Assembly (NCBI GenBank): GCA_024403695.1 | Contig: JAKSRI010000015.1 | Coordinates: 1 to 61,914 of the forward strand | Source: Saccharofermentans sp. | GTDB lineage: Bacteria; Bacillota; Clostridia; Saccharofermentanales; Saccharofermentanaceae | DNA length: 61,914 nt | Direction of reading: 5' to 3' | Shown here: piece after piece, positions 8,291 to 17,723 of the stretch | Layout: each line of letters begins with the position of its first letter | Numbering within the stretch: the first letter of the stretch is position 1 | The notes under the pieces: model-generated | The model's input: only the letters and a program-made list of their open reading frames with translations | Told to the model about the DNA's origin: nothing | Database searches by the model: none | Program-made: the position numbers and the translations under genes

Positions 8291-10674
8291 TGAAAAAACA
8301 GTTAATTGCGTTTTTATTGATTTTTGTAACTGCTCTCACTATATTTTTGGCTGGTGCTACCAAATCTAATGCAGCTAGTAATGGTGTAGAAGATTTTGTT
8401 AAGAGACTTTATTCAGTATGTCTCGACAGAGAGGCTGACACTAAGGGATTAAGTGACTGGTCTAATGCTCTTAAGGACAAGAAGGCTACAGGTATCTCTG
8501 CAGCTTATGGCTTTGTTTTTAGTCAGGAATTCCAGAGCAAGAACTGCACAAATGAGCAGTATGTTACTTATATGTACAATGCGTTCTTTGGACGCCAGCC
8601 AGACGCCGTAGGACTCGAGGGATGGGTAGATGCTCTTAATCAGGGTTATTCCAGAGAGCGTGTTTTCTGTGGCTTTGCTAACTCTACTGAGTTCCAGATT
8701 CTTTGTGACTCATATGGCATCGTTAGAGGTTACCACGTCGAGGGTTCTAATTTCGCACAGACAGCGCAGGTTAACCTTTTCGTAGACAGACTTTATGACG
8801 TGGTGCTGGAGAGAAAGTGTGACCCACAGGGAATGGCTGACTGGACATCTGTACTTGTTAGTCGTAAAGCTAGTGGTGCAGATGTTGCTTATGGTCTTGT
8901 TTTCTCTAAGGAATTTACAAGTAAGAAATATTGCAACAGATGTTATATAGATATTCTTTACAGAGCTTTTCTTGGCAGAGAGGCTGATAAGGCTGGCAGG
9001 TCGGCATGGTTAAGTGCACTTGAGCCAGCAAATTTGGCAGATAGATGTTCCAGAGCCAAAATATTCAATGGATTTGCCGGATCTAACGAATTTAATCAGA
9101 TTTGTGCAAGTTTTGGTATTGATGCGGGAAACATTGCAGTTCCAGCAGCTCTTGATAAAACATATGGTTCTTGTCCAAAGTGTAATCGTTTTACTAGCGG
9201 AGGGGTAACTATATATGGACTTTATTATACTGGAAGCACTCATAGGTATTTTGATGAAGAGGGACTTCCTGTAAAGGGGTGGAAACAGTTAGAAGACAGC
9301 AAGGGAACTTCCAGATGGTATTATTTTGATGATGACTTTATGGGACACCAGAACTGGTTAAATTACAAAGAAAAGAAATACTTTTTTTATAATGGTGGAA
9401 TGATAACCGGTTTTTATACGTATAGAAATGACAGATATTTCTTTGATAAGAAGGATGGTTATCTTCATACTGGATGGATTAATGATGATTCAAGATGGTA
9501 TTATGCCGATAAGGATGGAGTCATTCAAACTGGTTGGCAGGATATAGGAGAACATCGATATTATTTTGATAATAATGGAATTATGTATACAGGTACCCAT
9601 TATATTGATGGCGTCGAATATTATTTCCATAGTAAAGAAGGTTATCTTCCTACTGGTTGGTTTAAAAGAGACGATAATTCGTATAATTTTTGGTACTATG
9701 CCAACGAGGATGGATCGCTTCATAAAGACTGGCTTAAATTAGATGGTAATTATTATTATTTCCCATATGTCTTAGGATATGGCGCTGCAACTGGTAGATG
9801 GACTATTGATGGCGATATATATTATTTTGATAATGATTCATGTAAATTAGTGAGCGGATGGCAAGGTGGTTCCTTTAGACCTTTTCAAAATTATTTTGAT
9901 CCAGAAACATATAAGATGGTAACTGGCTGGAAGAAGATAGATGGAAAGTGGTATTACTTTGATAAAGATGGCAAGTGCTACACTGGTAAAAATACTATCG
10001 GTGGTAAAACATACTATTTTGATAACAGTACAGGAGAGATGTGGACTGGCTGGGTGAAGACACAGTTTGATTACTGGCATTATTACGACAGTGAAGGTCA
10101 GGCTCCGATAGGCTGGACAAAAATCAATGGCAAGTGGTACTACTTCGAGAAAGATGATACGTATCTTAATGAAATGCGTACAGGTTTTCTGACACTTAGT
10201 GATGGAACATATTACCTTGATGAGAAAGATGGTTACATGGTAACTGGATTTGTTACATTAACCAATTTCGACGGAAGAGTTTACGAGACTTATTTTGATG
10301 AGAACGGCAGACAGGCAAAGGTTGGCTGGAATATGATCGGAGGCTTGCCATTCTGTTTTAGAAAACACTGGGGCGTTATTTATCTGGTTAAAAATGAGGT
10401 TATTTGGAATGTTCCACTTAACGGAAATGAAGGTAGATATGGTGTTGATGAGAACGGTAGAATTCGCGTTGGCTGGTATGAAGATCCGAATTATGGAGAC
10501 TATCCTGTGATTTACTATTTCAGCCCATATACATACAAAGCATATGACGATGGATGGAATATAATTGATGGATATTGGTATTACTTCTATCCAGGTGGAT
10601 CTATGGCAAGTAACACAGAAATTGATGGTTACAAAATTGGCAGTAATGGTATTGCCTATGACTATCCAGGCTAA
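8290..10674 (+). CDS. Secreted DUF4214/cell-wall-binding repeat protein, paralog 2
   Basis: A 794-residue exported protein, the longest of the four. It has a signal peptide (about 1-28, ending near SNA-A), DUF4214 repeats to about residue 280, the conserved CxxC (Cys295, Cys298) and then around 20 cell-wall-binding-type repeats of the GWKKIDGKWYYF kind. Compared with its sisters it has a short insertion before the CxxC (LEPANLADRCSRAKIF). DNA from 8647 to 8780 is identical to 11059-11192 in paralog 3, pointing to recent gene conversion or duplication. It overlaps the stop of paralog 1 and lies 30 bases before paralog 3. Confidence 0.85.
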   Translation: MKKQLIAFLLIFVTALTIFLAGATKSNAASNGVEDFVKRLYSVCLDREADTKGLSDWSNALKDKKATGISAAYGFVFSQEFQSKNCTNEQYVTYMYNAFFGRQPDAVGLEGWVDALNQGYSRERVFCGFANSTEFQILCDSYGIVRGYHVEGSNFAQTAQVNLFVDRLYDVVLERKCDPQGMADWTSVLVSRKASGADVAYGLVFSKEFTSKKYCNRCYIDILYRAFLGREADKAGRSAWLSALEPANLADRCSRAKIFNGFAGSNEFNQICASFGIDAGNIAVPAALDKTYGSCPKCNRFTSGGVTIYGLYYTGSTHRYFDEEGLPVKGWKQLEDSKGTSRWYYFDDDFMGHQNWLNYKEKKYFFYNGGMITGFYTYRNDRYFFDKKDGYLHTGWINDDSRWYYADKDGVIQTGWQDIGEHRYYFDNNGIMYTGTHYIDGVEYYFHSKEGYLPTGWFKRDDNSYNFWYYANEDGSLHKDWLKLDGNYYYFPYVLGYGAATGRWTIDGDIYYFDNDSCKLVSGWQGGSFRPFQNYFDPETYKMVTGWKKIDGKWYYFDKDGKCYTGKNTIGGKTYYFDNSTGEMWTGWVKTQFDYWHYYDSEGQAPIGWTKINGKWYYFEKDDTYLNEMRTGFLTLSDGTYYLDEKDGYMVTGFVTLTNFDGRVYETYFDENGRQAKVGWNMIGGLPFCFRKHWGVIYLVKNEVIWNVPLNGNEGRYGVDENGRIRVGWYEDPNYGDYPVIYYFSPYTYKAYDDGWNIIDGYWYYFYPGGSMASNTEIDGYKIGSNGIAYDYPG

Positions 10675-10704
10675 AGAGTGAATTAGTATAAACAGGGAAT
10701 AGAT

Positions 10705-12720
10705 ATGCGTAAAATATTAGCTGCATTAATTGCGGTGATAACAATAATCACTATTGGTTTCGCGAGTAATTCGAAAGTAAACGCGGTAAATAATGGTGTA
10801 GAGGATTTTGTTAAGAGACTTTATTCAGTATGTCTCGATAGATCGGCTGATCCTCAAGGTCTTAACGACTGGTCAAGTGCTCTTAAGAATAAGAAAGCTA
10901 CAGGCATCTCTGCAGCTTATGGCTTTGTTTTTAGTCAGGAATTCCAGAGCAAGAACTGTACCAATGAGCAGTATGTTACTTATATGTATAATGCGTTCTT
11001 TGGACGTCAGCCAGACGCTGTAGGTCTTCAGGGATGGGTAGATGCTCTTAACCAGGGATATTCCAGAGAGCGTGTTTTCTGTGGCTTTGCTAACTCTACT
11101 GAGTTCCAGATTCTTTGTGACTCATATGGCATCGTTAGAGGTTACCACGTCGAGGGTTCTAATTTCGCACAGACAGCGCAGGTTAACCTTTTTGTAGACA
11201 GACTTTATCGTGAGATTCTTGGCAGAGGCTGTGACCCTCAAGGTATGGCTGACTGGACTGGTGTACTTGTTAGTCATAAAGCTACTGGTGCAGACGCTGC
11301 CTATGGATTTGTTTTTTCACCGGAGTTTAAAAATAAGCATTTATGTAATGTTCATTATGTTCAGGTTCTTTATCGGGCTTTTCTCGGAAGAGAGGGTGAT
11401 ATGAACGGTATTTTGTCTTGGACCTCAGTTCTTGATAATGGTGAAGCTAGAGAAGTTGTATTTAATGGTTTTGCTGGTTCTTCGGAATTTATTGGTATAT
11501 GCAATGCATATGGAATTGAAAGCGGAACAGTAAATGCAACCACTAAGACATATGCAACTGGCAGATGCAGTATATGTGGTCGATGGAATGAAGAAACACC
11601 GGAGCCTAAGGACGGCTTTTATAGAGAAGGTGTATTTAATCATCTTTATTATTATGTAAATAATGAGATTCAGAATTTATCTGGATGGCAGACAATTAAC
11701 GGCAAAAAGTATTATTTTGCAAAATATGATGGGGATATTGTATCCAGTGCGTATTTTGATGATGTTTATGACATTGATGGTTATCGTTATAGATTTAATA
11801 CTAATGGTGTTTTGATGACCGGAATGTTTAAGTATAGAGGACTCAAATGCTATAGTAATGAACTTGGTCAGATATTCGAGGGATGGTATACCATCGATGG
11901 TAATAAATATTACTGTAGCAGAAATGGATTCCTTTCCCATGGCTGGGATTATATTGATGGAAAATATTATTATTTTAACGATGAGTGCCAATATGAATAT
12001 AAATATGGTTATGCTTATTATTCAGGCCATTACATTTATGTAAATGAAGATGGGACAGCTTATTGTGGATGGAAGCAAATTGATGGTAAGTGGTATTACT
12101 TTGATAAATCACATTTTAAGCTTTATCCATCAAATGGCGCCGGATGGACAACTATAGAAGGAGCTAAATATTATCTTGATTCTGATGGTTCCTGGATTAA
12201 GAAGACTGGTTGGCAGTCGATTAATGATCAGTGGTACTACTTTGATGATAACGGTAATATGAAGACTGGATGGGTTTTATATAAAGATAAGTACTATTAT
12301 CTGGGTTCAGATGGAATTATGCAGACAGGCGTTGTTAAGGATAAGGGTAAGCTTTACTTTATTGATGAAACCGGTGTATGGGTAGATAAACAGGGCTGGA
12401 AAAAGCTTGATGATAACTGGTATTACATTAATGAAAATGGTGTTATCAACACAAGATGGTTCAAAGATTCCGATAACAAATGGTATTTCAGTGATGATGA
12501 CGGTGTAATGCAGACAGGATTTGTTTGTATTATGGTCCATGATGGAACTGGTTACAGCGGTAAGACTTATTATTTTAGTACATCAGGTCAGTGGATTCAT
12601 TATCCAGAAGGATATCAGGATGTTGATGGCTATACGATTCATTTTAATGTAGATGGTTCTGTAGCAGGTTGGATTAATAATGGCAAGGAAGTTGTTAGAA
12701 AAGATATTTACTTAAAGTAA
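10705..12720 (+). CDS. Secreted DUF4214/cell-wall-binding repeat protein, paralog 3
   Basis: A 671-residue exported protein with the same plan as its neighbours: signal peptide (about 1-29), DUF4214 repeats (about 30-270), CxxC (Cys288, Cys291) and a C-terminal array of GW/YYF repeats for binding the cell envelope. The N-terminal half is nearly the same as paralog 2, while the repeat arrays differ in number and sequence. The start has a short GGGAATAG-type ribosome binding site. The protein ends without a sortase signal or membrane anchor, so attachment is probably non-covalent, through the repeats. Confidence 0.85.
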   Translation: MRKILAALIAVITIITIGFASNSKVNAVNNGVEDFVKRLYSVCLDRSADPQGLNDWSSALKNKKATGISAAYGFVFSQEFQSKNCTNEQYVTYMYNAFFGRQPDAVGLQGWVDALNQGYSRERVFCGFANSTEFQILCDSYGIVRGYHVEGSNFAQTAQVNLFVDRLYREILGRGCDPQGMADWTGVLVSHKATGADAAYGFVFSPEFKNKHLCNVHYVQVLYRAFLGREGDMNGILSWTSVLDNGEAREVVFNGFAGSSEFIGICNAYGIESGTVNATTKTYATGRCSICGRWNEETPEPKDGFYREGVFNHLYYYVNNEIQNLSGWQTINGKKYYFAKYDGDIVSSAYFDDVYDIDGYRYRFNTNGVLMTGMFKYRGLKCYSNELGQIFEGWYTIDGNKYYCSRNGFLSHGWDYIDGKYYYFNDECQYEYKYGYAYYSGHYIYVNEDGTAYCGWKQIDGKWYYFDKSHFKLYPSNGAGWTTIEGAKYYLDSDGSWIKKTGWQSINDQWYYFDDNGNMKTGWVLYKDKYYYLGSDGIMQTGVVKDKGKLYFIDETGVWVDKQGWKKLDDNWYYINENGVINTRWFKDSDNKWYFSDDDGVMQTGFVCIMVHDGTGYSGKTYYFSTSGQWIHYPEGYQDVDGYTIHFNVDGSVAGWINNGKEVVRKDIYLK

Positions 12721-12748
12721 TATGATTAAATATTAGAGGAAATTGTTT

Positions 12749-14746
12749 ATGCGTAAAAAATTAGTATTGTTGTTGATTTGTGTTTTAACCATTTTTGCTT
12801 TTGTTAATATAAACAAACATCAAGTAAATGCTTATAATGTGCGCGTTGAAAAGTTTGTAACAAGGCTTTATAAGGTTTGTCTTGGAAGAACACCGGACAG
12901 AAATGGTGTTAATGAATGGTGTGAGCTCCTGGTTAATCAGAAAGCAACCGGAGCGTCAGTTGCATATGGATTTGTGAATTCTTCTGAGTTTATAAATAGA
13001 AAACTAAGTAATAGTGATTATGTTACATGCATGTATTGGGTTTTCTTTGAGAGAGACCCTGATCCAGCAGGTCTTCAGGCTTGGACAAAAGCTTTGGATG
13101 ATGGTGCCAGCAGAGAGAGGGTATTCTGTGGTTTTGCTAATTCATCTGAGTTTGCAAGTGTGTGTAAATCGTATGGAATCATAAGAGGATACCATTTGGA
13201 AGGTTACAACTATGCTCAGGTTGGGCAGGTAAATCTCTTTGTGGATAGACTTTATAAACAGATTTTGGGAAGAGAGTGTGACCCTCAGGGTATGGCTGAA
13301 TGGACAGCTGTACTTGTTAACCATAAAAGTTCTGGAAGCGGCGTAGCTTATGGATTTGTTTTCTCACCAGAGTTTACAAATAAAAATCTTTGTAACACTC
13401 ATTATGTTGAAGTACTTTATAAAGCATTTCTTGGAAGAACCGCAGATAAAGCAGGTCTTGATGCCTGGGTGAAAGCATTAGATGAAGGTGGTTGCCGTGA
13501 ACAGGTTTTTAATGGCTTTGCTGGTTCACAGGAGTTCATTGGCATTTGTAATTCTTATGGAATTGATAATGGTTCTATAAGTATTTCTAATAAGACATAT
13601 GCCAACGGCAAGTGTAGTAAATGTGGTGTTACAAGTTATAACGGAAAAATGTGTGATGGCTTCGTTAATATGAATGGAGACATATATTATTTTGTTAAGG
13701 GATTCCAGCTTTTTAACTGGCAGACTATTAATGATAAGAAATATTACTTTGATTCTTCCAGTGGAAAGATGGCTATAGGATGGAAGAAATTTGATGACGA
13801 TTGGTATTACTTTGATGATAATGGCATCATGAAGACTGGTTGGGTTAAGTATAAGGATAAGTGGTATTACTTAAACGATAATGGTCATATGTTAACTGGT
13901 TGGATATGGTTAAGGAATAATGGTGTCGATGAGAAATATTATCTTGATCCAAAAACTGGTGCTGCATATTCTGGCTGGCTTGTTGAAGATGGAGAAAAAT
14001 ACTATTTTGATATAGATAATGATTATAAGATGCTCCATGATGCTTGGAAGCAGATTGATGGAAAATGGTATTACTTTAATGATGACGGAACAATGGCTTA
14101 TAGAGCGATAGTTGAATGGAAGGGTAAATCCTACTATCTGCAGAATGATGGAATCATGGGTTATGGTTGGATATATGATGATTATTATTGGTTTTATGCT
14201 GATCCAGAAACAGGTGCACTTGCTAAAGATTGTTGGAAAGAAATAAAAGGAAAATATTACTATTTTGATGGTGTTTATCTTGTTACAAATGAATTTGTTG
14301 ATGGATATTGGGTTGATAAAAATGGTGTTAGAACTGTTGGATGGATTAATACCGATCCCAATGGCGCAAATCCTAGCAATAGTTGGAAATATATATATCC
14401 TGATACTTTAACTCTGGCTAAGGGCTGGACAGAAATTAATGGCAAAATATATTATTTTTATGAAAATAATAATTACATGGCGACTGGTGAAGTATTCTTA
14501 ATGGGCAGTGACGGCAAGTATCACTATTATTATTTTGGTGACGACGGTGCAGCTAAGAAGGGCTGGCAAATCATAAACGGTAAGAAAGGGTTTTATAAGT
14601 CAGATTATACAAAAGTCGTAGAGTGTATTTATAATGTCGATGGAGTATGGTATGCATTTGGTACTTGGGGATGGCTAGTTAACGGTGGCGTATATTTGGG
14701 TTACCAAATTACTGAGGATGGAGTAGTCATCGGATACCCAGGCTAA
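12749..14746 (+). CDS. Secreted DUF4214/cell-wall-binding repeat protein, paralog 4
   Basis: A 665-residue exported protein and the most diverged of the four in its DUF4214 part (FERDPDPAGL in place of FGRQPDAVGL). Signal peptide about 1-27, DUF4214 repeats to about 270, CxxC (Cys289, Cys292), then cell-wall-binding-type repeats. I chose the ATG at 12749 over an in-frame TTG at 12743. It is the right distance from AGAGGA, and the protein then begins MRKK like its sisters. The gene is last in the array and is followed by a strong terminator. Confidence 0.85.
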   Translation: MRKKLVLLLICVLTIFAFVNINKHQVNAYNVRVEKFVTRLYKVCLGRTPDRNGVNEWCELLVNQKATGASVAYGFVNSSEFINRKLSNSDYVTCMYWVFFERDPDPAGLQAWTKALDDGASRERVFCGFANSSEFASVCKSYGIIRGYHLEGYNYAQVGQVNLFVDRLYKQILGRECDPQGMAEWTAVLVNHKSSGSGVAYGFVFSPEFTNKNLCNTHYVEVLYKAFLGRTADKAGLDAWVKALDEGGCREQVFNGFAGSQEFIGICNSYGIDNGSISISNKTYANGKCSKCGVTSYNGKMCDGFVNMNGDIYYFVKGFQLFNWQTINDKKYYFDSSSGKMAIGWKKFDDDWYYFDDNGIMKTGWVKYKDKWYYLNDNGHMLTGWIWLRNNGVDEKYYLDPKTGAAYSGWLVEDGEKYYFDIDNDYKMLHDAWKQIDGKWYYFNDDGTMAYRAIVEWKGKSYYLQNDGIMGYGWIYDDYYWFYADPETGALAKDCWKEIKGKYYYFDGVYLVTNEFVDGYWVDKNGVRTVGWINTDPNGANPSNSWKYIYPDTLTLAKGWTEINGKIYYFYENNNYMATGEVFLMGSDGKYHYYYFGDDGAAKKGWQIINGKKGFYKSDYTKVVECIYNVDGVWYAFGTWGWLVNGGVYLGYQITEDGVVIGYPG

Positions 14747-14757
14747 CAATAATTAGT

Positions 14758-14791
14758 AAAAGCTATCTCATAACATTGAGATAGCTTTTTT
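14758..14791 (+). terminator. Rho-independent terminator after the four-paralog array
   Basis: A 13-base perfect stem AAAAGCTATCTCA / TGAGATAGCTTTT around the loop TAACAT, running into six T residues. It closes the surface-protein operon just before rdgB. Confidence 0.93.
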
Positions 14792-14843
14792 ACATGCGCA
14801 GTTGTAAGATTATTTGGTAATTAATTGTAAAGGAATAACTATC

Positions 14844-15431
14844 ATGAGATTTATTATTGCTACAGGTAACAAAGATAAGGTAAGAGAAATAAATGAGATT
14901 TTGGCAGGAACTGAGTTCGAGGCCGTGTCCATGAAGGAGGCTGGTTTTAACCCAGAGATTATCGAGGATGGTTCCACTTTCGAAGAGAATGCCCTCATTA
15001 AGGCCAAGGCGGTTCATGCACTTTGTAACGAGTACGTTATGGCGGATGACTCAGGTCTTTGTATTGATGCCCTTGATGGTGCTCCTGGTATTTATTCCGC
15101 ACGTTTTTGTGGTGAGGACTCCACTTATCCTGAGAAGTTTGCCAAGATAAACGAAATGCTTGAGGGTGTGCCTGACGAGAAGAGAACTGCGCACTTTACA
15201 TGTGCAATTGCTGTAGTCAGACCAGACGGTTCTTCCTTCACTGTGGAGGAGTATTTTAACGGAGTTCTTCTTAAGGAGCCACAGGGCGAGAATGGCTTCG
15301 GTTATGATCCAATCTTCTTTGTTCCTGAGTACAATATGACTTCTGCAGAGATGAGTATTGACCTTAAAAACAGCATGAGCCACAGAGGTAAGGCACTGCG
15401 CCTTATGGTTGAAAAGCTCCTCGAAAAGTGA
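14844..15431 (+). CDS. rdgB: XTP/dITP pyrophosphatase (RdgB/HAM1)
   Basis: A 195-residue house-cleaning enzyme that hydrolyses ITP, dITP and XTP to monophosphates, keeping deaminated purines out of nucleic acid. Family motifs are clear: the N-terminal ATGNKDKVREI (5-15), ADDSGLCIDALDGAPG with the catalytic aspartate, the GFGYDPIFFVPEY loop, and SHRGKAL near the end. The start is the ATG at 14844 with AAAGGA upstream; an in-frame TTG 30 bases earlier would add residues the family lacks. It is the first gene after the terminator of the surface-protein array. Confidence 0.93.
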   Translation: MRFIIATGNKDKVREINEILAGTEFEAVSMKEAGFNPEIIEDGSTFEENALIKAKAVHALCNEYVMADDSGLCIDALDGAPGIYSARFCGEDSTYPEKFAKINEMLEGVPDEKRTAHFTCAIAVVRPDGSSFTVEEYFNGVLLKEPQGENGFGYDPIFFVPEYNMTSAEMSIDLKNSMSHRGKALRLMVEKLLEK

Positions 15432-15442
15432 TAATATTTCTT

Positions 15443-15482
15443 GGCGCGCACAAGTGTCCGCCTATGACGGACTTGCGAGCGC
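15443..15482. other. Imperfect GC-rich hairpin between rdgB and the ACT gene
   Basis: An inner stem GTCCG/CGGAC (15456-15460 and 15468-15472) is extended outward by CAA/TTG and GCGC/GCGC with small bulges. No T-tract follows on the plus strand, so it is not a clear terminator. It could be a leader or processing structure for the downstream ACT-hom genes. I recognise no known riboswitch class. Confidence 0.35.
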
Positions 15483-15509
15483 TAAACAATTACTTATCGG
15501 AGGGACAAA

Positions 15510-15956
15510 ATGGCTGACGAGACAACAGAGTATTATCTTGTTGATAAAAAAGTTCTTCCTGAAGTATTTCTTAAGGTTATGGAGGTTAAGCAGCGCATTA
15601 ATACAGGTGAGTCTTTGTCTGTAAATGAAGCTGTTCGTAAGACTGGCCTTAGCAGAAGTGCTTATTATAAGTATAAGGATTCCGTACTCCCATTTTATGA
15701 GGCTACTAATGGTAAGAAGGTTACCTTCCTCATTAAGGTGGAGAATTTCCAGGGAATCCTTTCATCTATTCTTAATGTTATTTCACAGTCCAGAGCAAAT
15801 ATCCTGACTATTAACCAGAATATTCCGGTTAATGGTCTTGCTGATATTTCCATTTCTCTGGAGACTGCATCCATGTTCGGTTCCGTGGAAGATATCATGT
15901 CAGACATTAAGAGAATTGCTGGAGTAAGAACCTGTACGGTACTTAGCAGAGAATAA
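15510..15956 (+). CDS. ACT domain-containing protein (UPF0735/PheB-like)
   Basis: A 148-residue protein. The N-terminal half has a helix-turn-helix-like stretch (VNEAVRKTGLSRSAYYKYKD) and the C-terminal half is an ACT domain (VTFLIKVENFQGILSSILNVISQSRANILTINQ is the first half; positions 15718-15816). ACT domains bind amino acids. The product matches the small PheB/UPF0735 family commonly found beside homoserine dehydrogenase, and that is the case here (hom starts 29 bases after the stop). A regulatory role in threonine or aromatic amino-acid synthesis is inferred, not shown. The start has GGAGGGAC at a good distance. Confidence 0.85.
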   Translation: MADETTEYYLVDKKVLPEVFLKVMEVKQRINTGESLSVNEAVRKTGLSRSAYYKYKDSVLPFYEATNGKKVTFLIKVENFQGILSSILNVISQSRANILTINQNIPVNGLADISISLETASMFGSVEDIMSDIKRIAGVRTCTVLSRE

Positions 15957-15985
15957 AGTGAATACAATTTGGAGGACATATAATA

Positions 15986-17209
15986 ATGATTAACATTGCG
16001 ATTCTTGGATTTGGTGTAGTTGGTGGCGGTGTTGCCGAAGTTATTACAATGAATCAGGAGAAGATTGACGCTCACCTTGGCGAGCCTATCAGAGTAAAGA
16101 AGATTCTGGACCTTCGTGAGTTCCCAGACAGCCCATATAAGGATCTCGTAACTCATGATGATAAGGAAGTTTTTGACGATCCAGAGATCACTGTAGTAGT
16201 TGAGACTATTGGTGGTGCACGTATCGCTTATGAGTTTACTAAGAGAGCATTGTCCCTCGGTAAGAGCGTTGTTACATCTAATAAGGAGCTCGTTGCTACA
16301 CACGGTGTAGAGCTTATGAGAATTGCTAAGGAGCATAACTGCCTTTACCTCTATGAGGCTGCAGTAGGTGGTGGTATTCCTATTATTCGTCCACTTCACA
16401 GATGTCTTGCTGCTAATAGAGTAGTTAGAATCGCTGGTATCGTTAATGGTACAACAAACTATATTCTTACAAATATGAGAGTAGCTGGTATCTCTTATGA
16501 TGAGGCTCTTTCACAGGCTCAGGCTAATGGCTATGCTGAGCAGAACCCAGCAGCTGATGTAGAGGGTATTGATGCACAGCGTAAGCTTTCTATTCTTTCA
16601 TCCATTGCTATGGGTGGCCTTTATGTATCACCAGAGGAGATTAGCACAACAGGTATTTCTGCTATCACTCTTGATGATATTAACTTTGCTACTAAGATTG
16701 GTTGCGGAATTAAGCTTCTCGCAGTATTCCTTAATAATGATGGTTGTGATAAGCCAGCTACATATGTAGCTCCACACTATGTTTCTAAGAAGTCCATGCT
16801 CGCTCCAGTTGAGGATGTATTTAATGGAATTATCGTAGAGGGTAATGCACTTGGTGAGGCTATGTTCTATGGTAAGGGTGCTGGTAAGCTCCCAACAGCT
16901 TCTGCAGTAGTAGGTGATATCCTCGAGGCAGCAATGCCACCTGAGAAGAATTCCACAACAAAGAACTGGTTCGCAGGCGAGGAGGGTGTACGTGTTACAG
17001 CTAAGCCTGAGGATATCGTAGTTGATATCGTTGTTAAGGCAGCTAGTGGTAAGGCGCAGGCACTTAAGGATGCTTTCGCACAGTATGACACAGAGATTGT
17101 TTGCGATGACAGTGAGGCTACTGCTATAATTGTTAAGAAAATTGCTCATAAGGATATTGAAGCTGCATGCGCATCTGTTGATGGCAAGTGGCTCCATTAC
17201 ATGGCATAA
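15986..17209 (+). CDS. hom: Homoserine dehydrogenase
   Basis: A 407-residue NAD(P)-dependent enzyme reducing aspartate semialdehyde to homoserine, on the way to threonine and methionine. It shows the Rossmann motif GFGVVGGGVAEV (8-19), the GIVNGTTNYIL core and DVEGIDAQRKL, which carries substrate and catalytic residues. Many Firmicutes Hom proteins end in a full ACT domain. Here the last about 65 residues (VVDIVVKAASGKAQAL...) look like a short ACT-like tail. The separate ACT protein just upstream may supply regulation. Ribosome binding site TTGGAGGAC. Confidence 0.93.
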   Translation: MINIAILGFGVVGGGVAEVITMNQEKIDAHLGEPIRVKKILDLREFPDSPYKDLVTHDDKEVFDDPEITVVVETIGGARIAYEFTKRALSLGKSVVTSNKELVATHGVELMRIAKEHNCLYLYEAAVGGGIPIIRPLHRCLAANRVVRIAGIVNGTTNYILTNMRVAGISYDEALSQAQANGYAEQNPAADVEGIDAQRKLSILSSIAMGGLYVSPEEISTTGISAITLDDINFATKIGCGIKLLAVFLNNDGCDKPATYVAPHYVSKKSMLAPVEDVFNGIIVEGNALGEAMFYGKGAGKLPTASAVVGDILEAAMPPEKNSTTKNWFAGEEGVRVTAKPEDIVVDIVVKAASGKAQALKDAFAQYDTEIVCDDSEATAIIVKKIAHKDIEAACASVDGKWLHYMA

Positions 17210-17224
17210 GTAAGAGGAAAATCA

Positions 17225-17713
17225 ATGATTCCAAAGTATGATTTTGACAATTCATACGATGTAGATAACACTTCATTAGATCGTAATGTCCTTAATACTA
17301 AGGATATTAGCGAAGATACAGGATTTATCGTTAAGACTGATGAAGCTAAGCGTGCTGCTGCTAGAAGTAGCCGTTATGATTCTGTGGAATTTACTAACGG
17401 ATCTGTTGATTTTACTGAGCCTTTTGAGGATGAAGAATTATTAAGTGGCAGAGTTAAGCCTACTGTAGCCGGTTACTATAACACTGGTTATAACGGTTCT
17501 CCTAACATTTATAATCCAACTGAAGATAAGCTGACAGGTAAGGGTGTGGTTTCCTTTAATAAGAAGGAGACTAATACTGAACCACTTCCTAAGGAAGCCT
17601 TTGGCTCACCAGCCTTTTTTAAGAATCCTATTGACCTTACTATCGCTTCAGTTGCTCTTGGTATTTTAGTCGTCGTTGAGTTAATTATTCTTTATTTCGT
17701 TTTATTCAAATAA
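17225..17713 (+). CDS. Small hypothetical protein with a C-terminal membrane anchor
   Basis: A 162-residue protein I do not recognise. Residues 1-130 are hydrophilic and rich in Asp, Thr, Asn and Pro, with no clear domain. Residues about 138-162 form one hydrophobic segment (LTIASVALGILVVVELIILY), giving a tail-anchored topology with the bulk in the cytoplasm. It follows hom by 15 bases with an AGAGGAAAA site and is followed after 10 bases by a zinc-ribbon gene; the two may be functionally paired. Confidence 0.6.
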   Translation: MIPKYDFDNSYDVDNTSLDRNVLNTKDISEDTGFIVKTDEAKRAAARSSRYDSVEFTNGSVDFTEPFEDEELLSGRVKPTVAGYYNTGYNGSPNIYNPTEDKLTGKGVVSFNKKETNTEPLPKEAFGSPAFFKNPIDLTIASVALGILVVVELIILYFVLFK

Positions 17714-17723
17714 GAGGTTTTAT

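Noticed and set aside
6470..14746. Array read as clostridial toxin or phage lysin genes because of choline-binding-type repeats
   Set aside because: No glucosyltransferase, amidase, muramidase or peptidase domain is present; the heads are DUF4214 repeats with normal secretion signals.
15443..15482. Riboswitch or T-box ahead of the ACT-hom genes
   Set aside because: The structure is only about 40 bases, with no T-box sequence, specifier loop or terminator, so no known class fits. Kept only as an unassigned hairpin.
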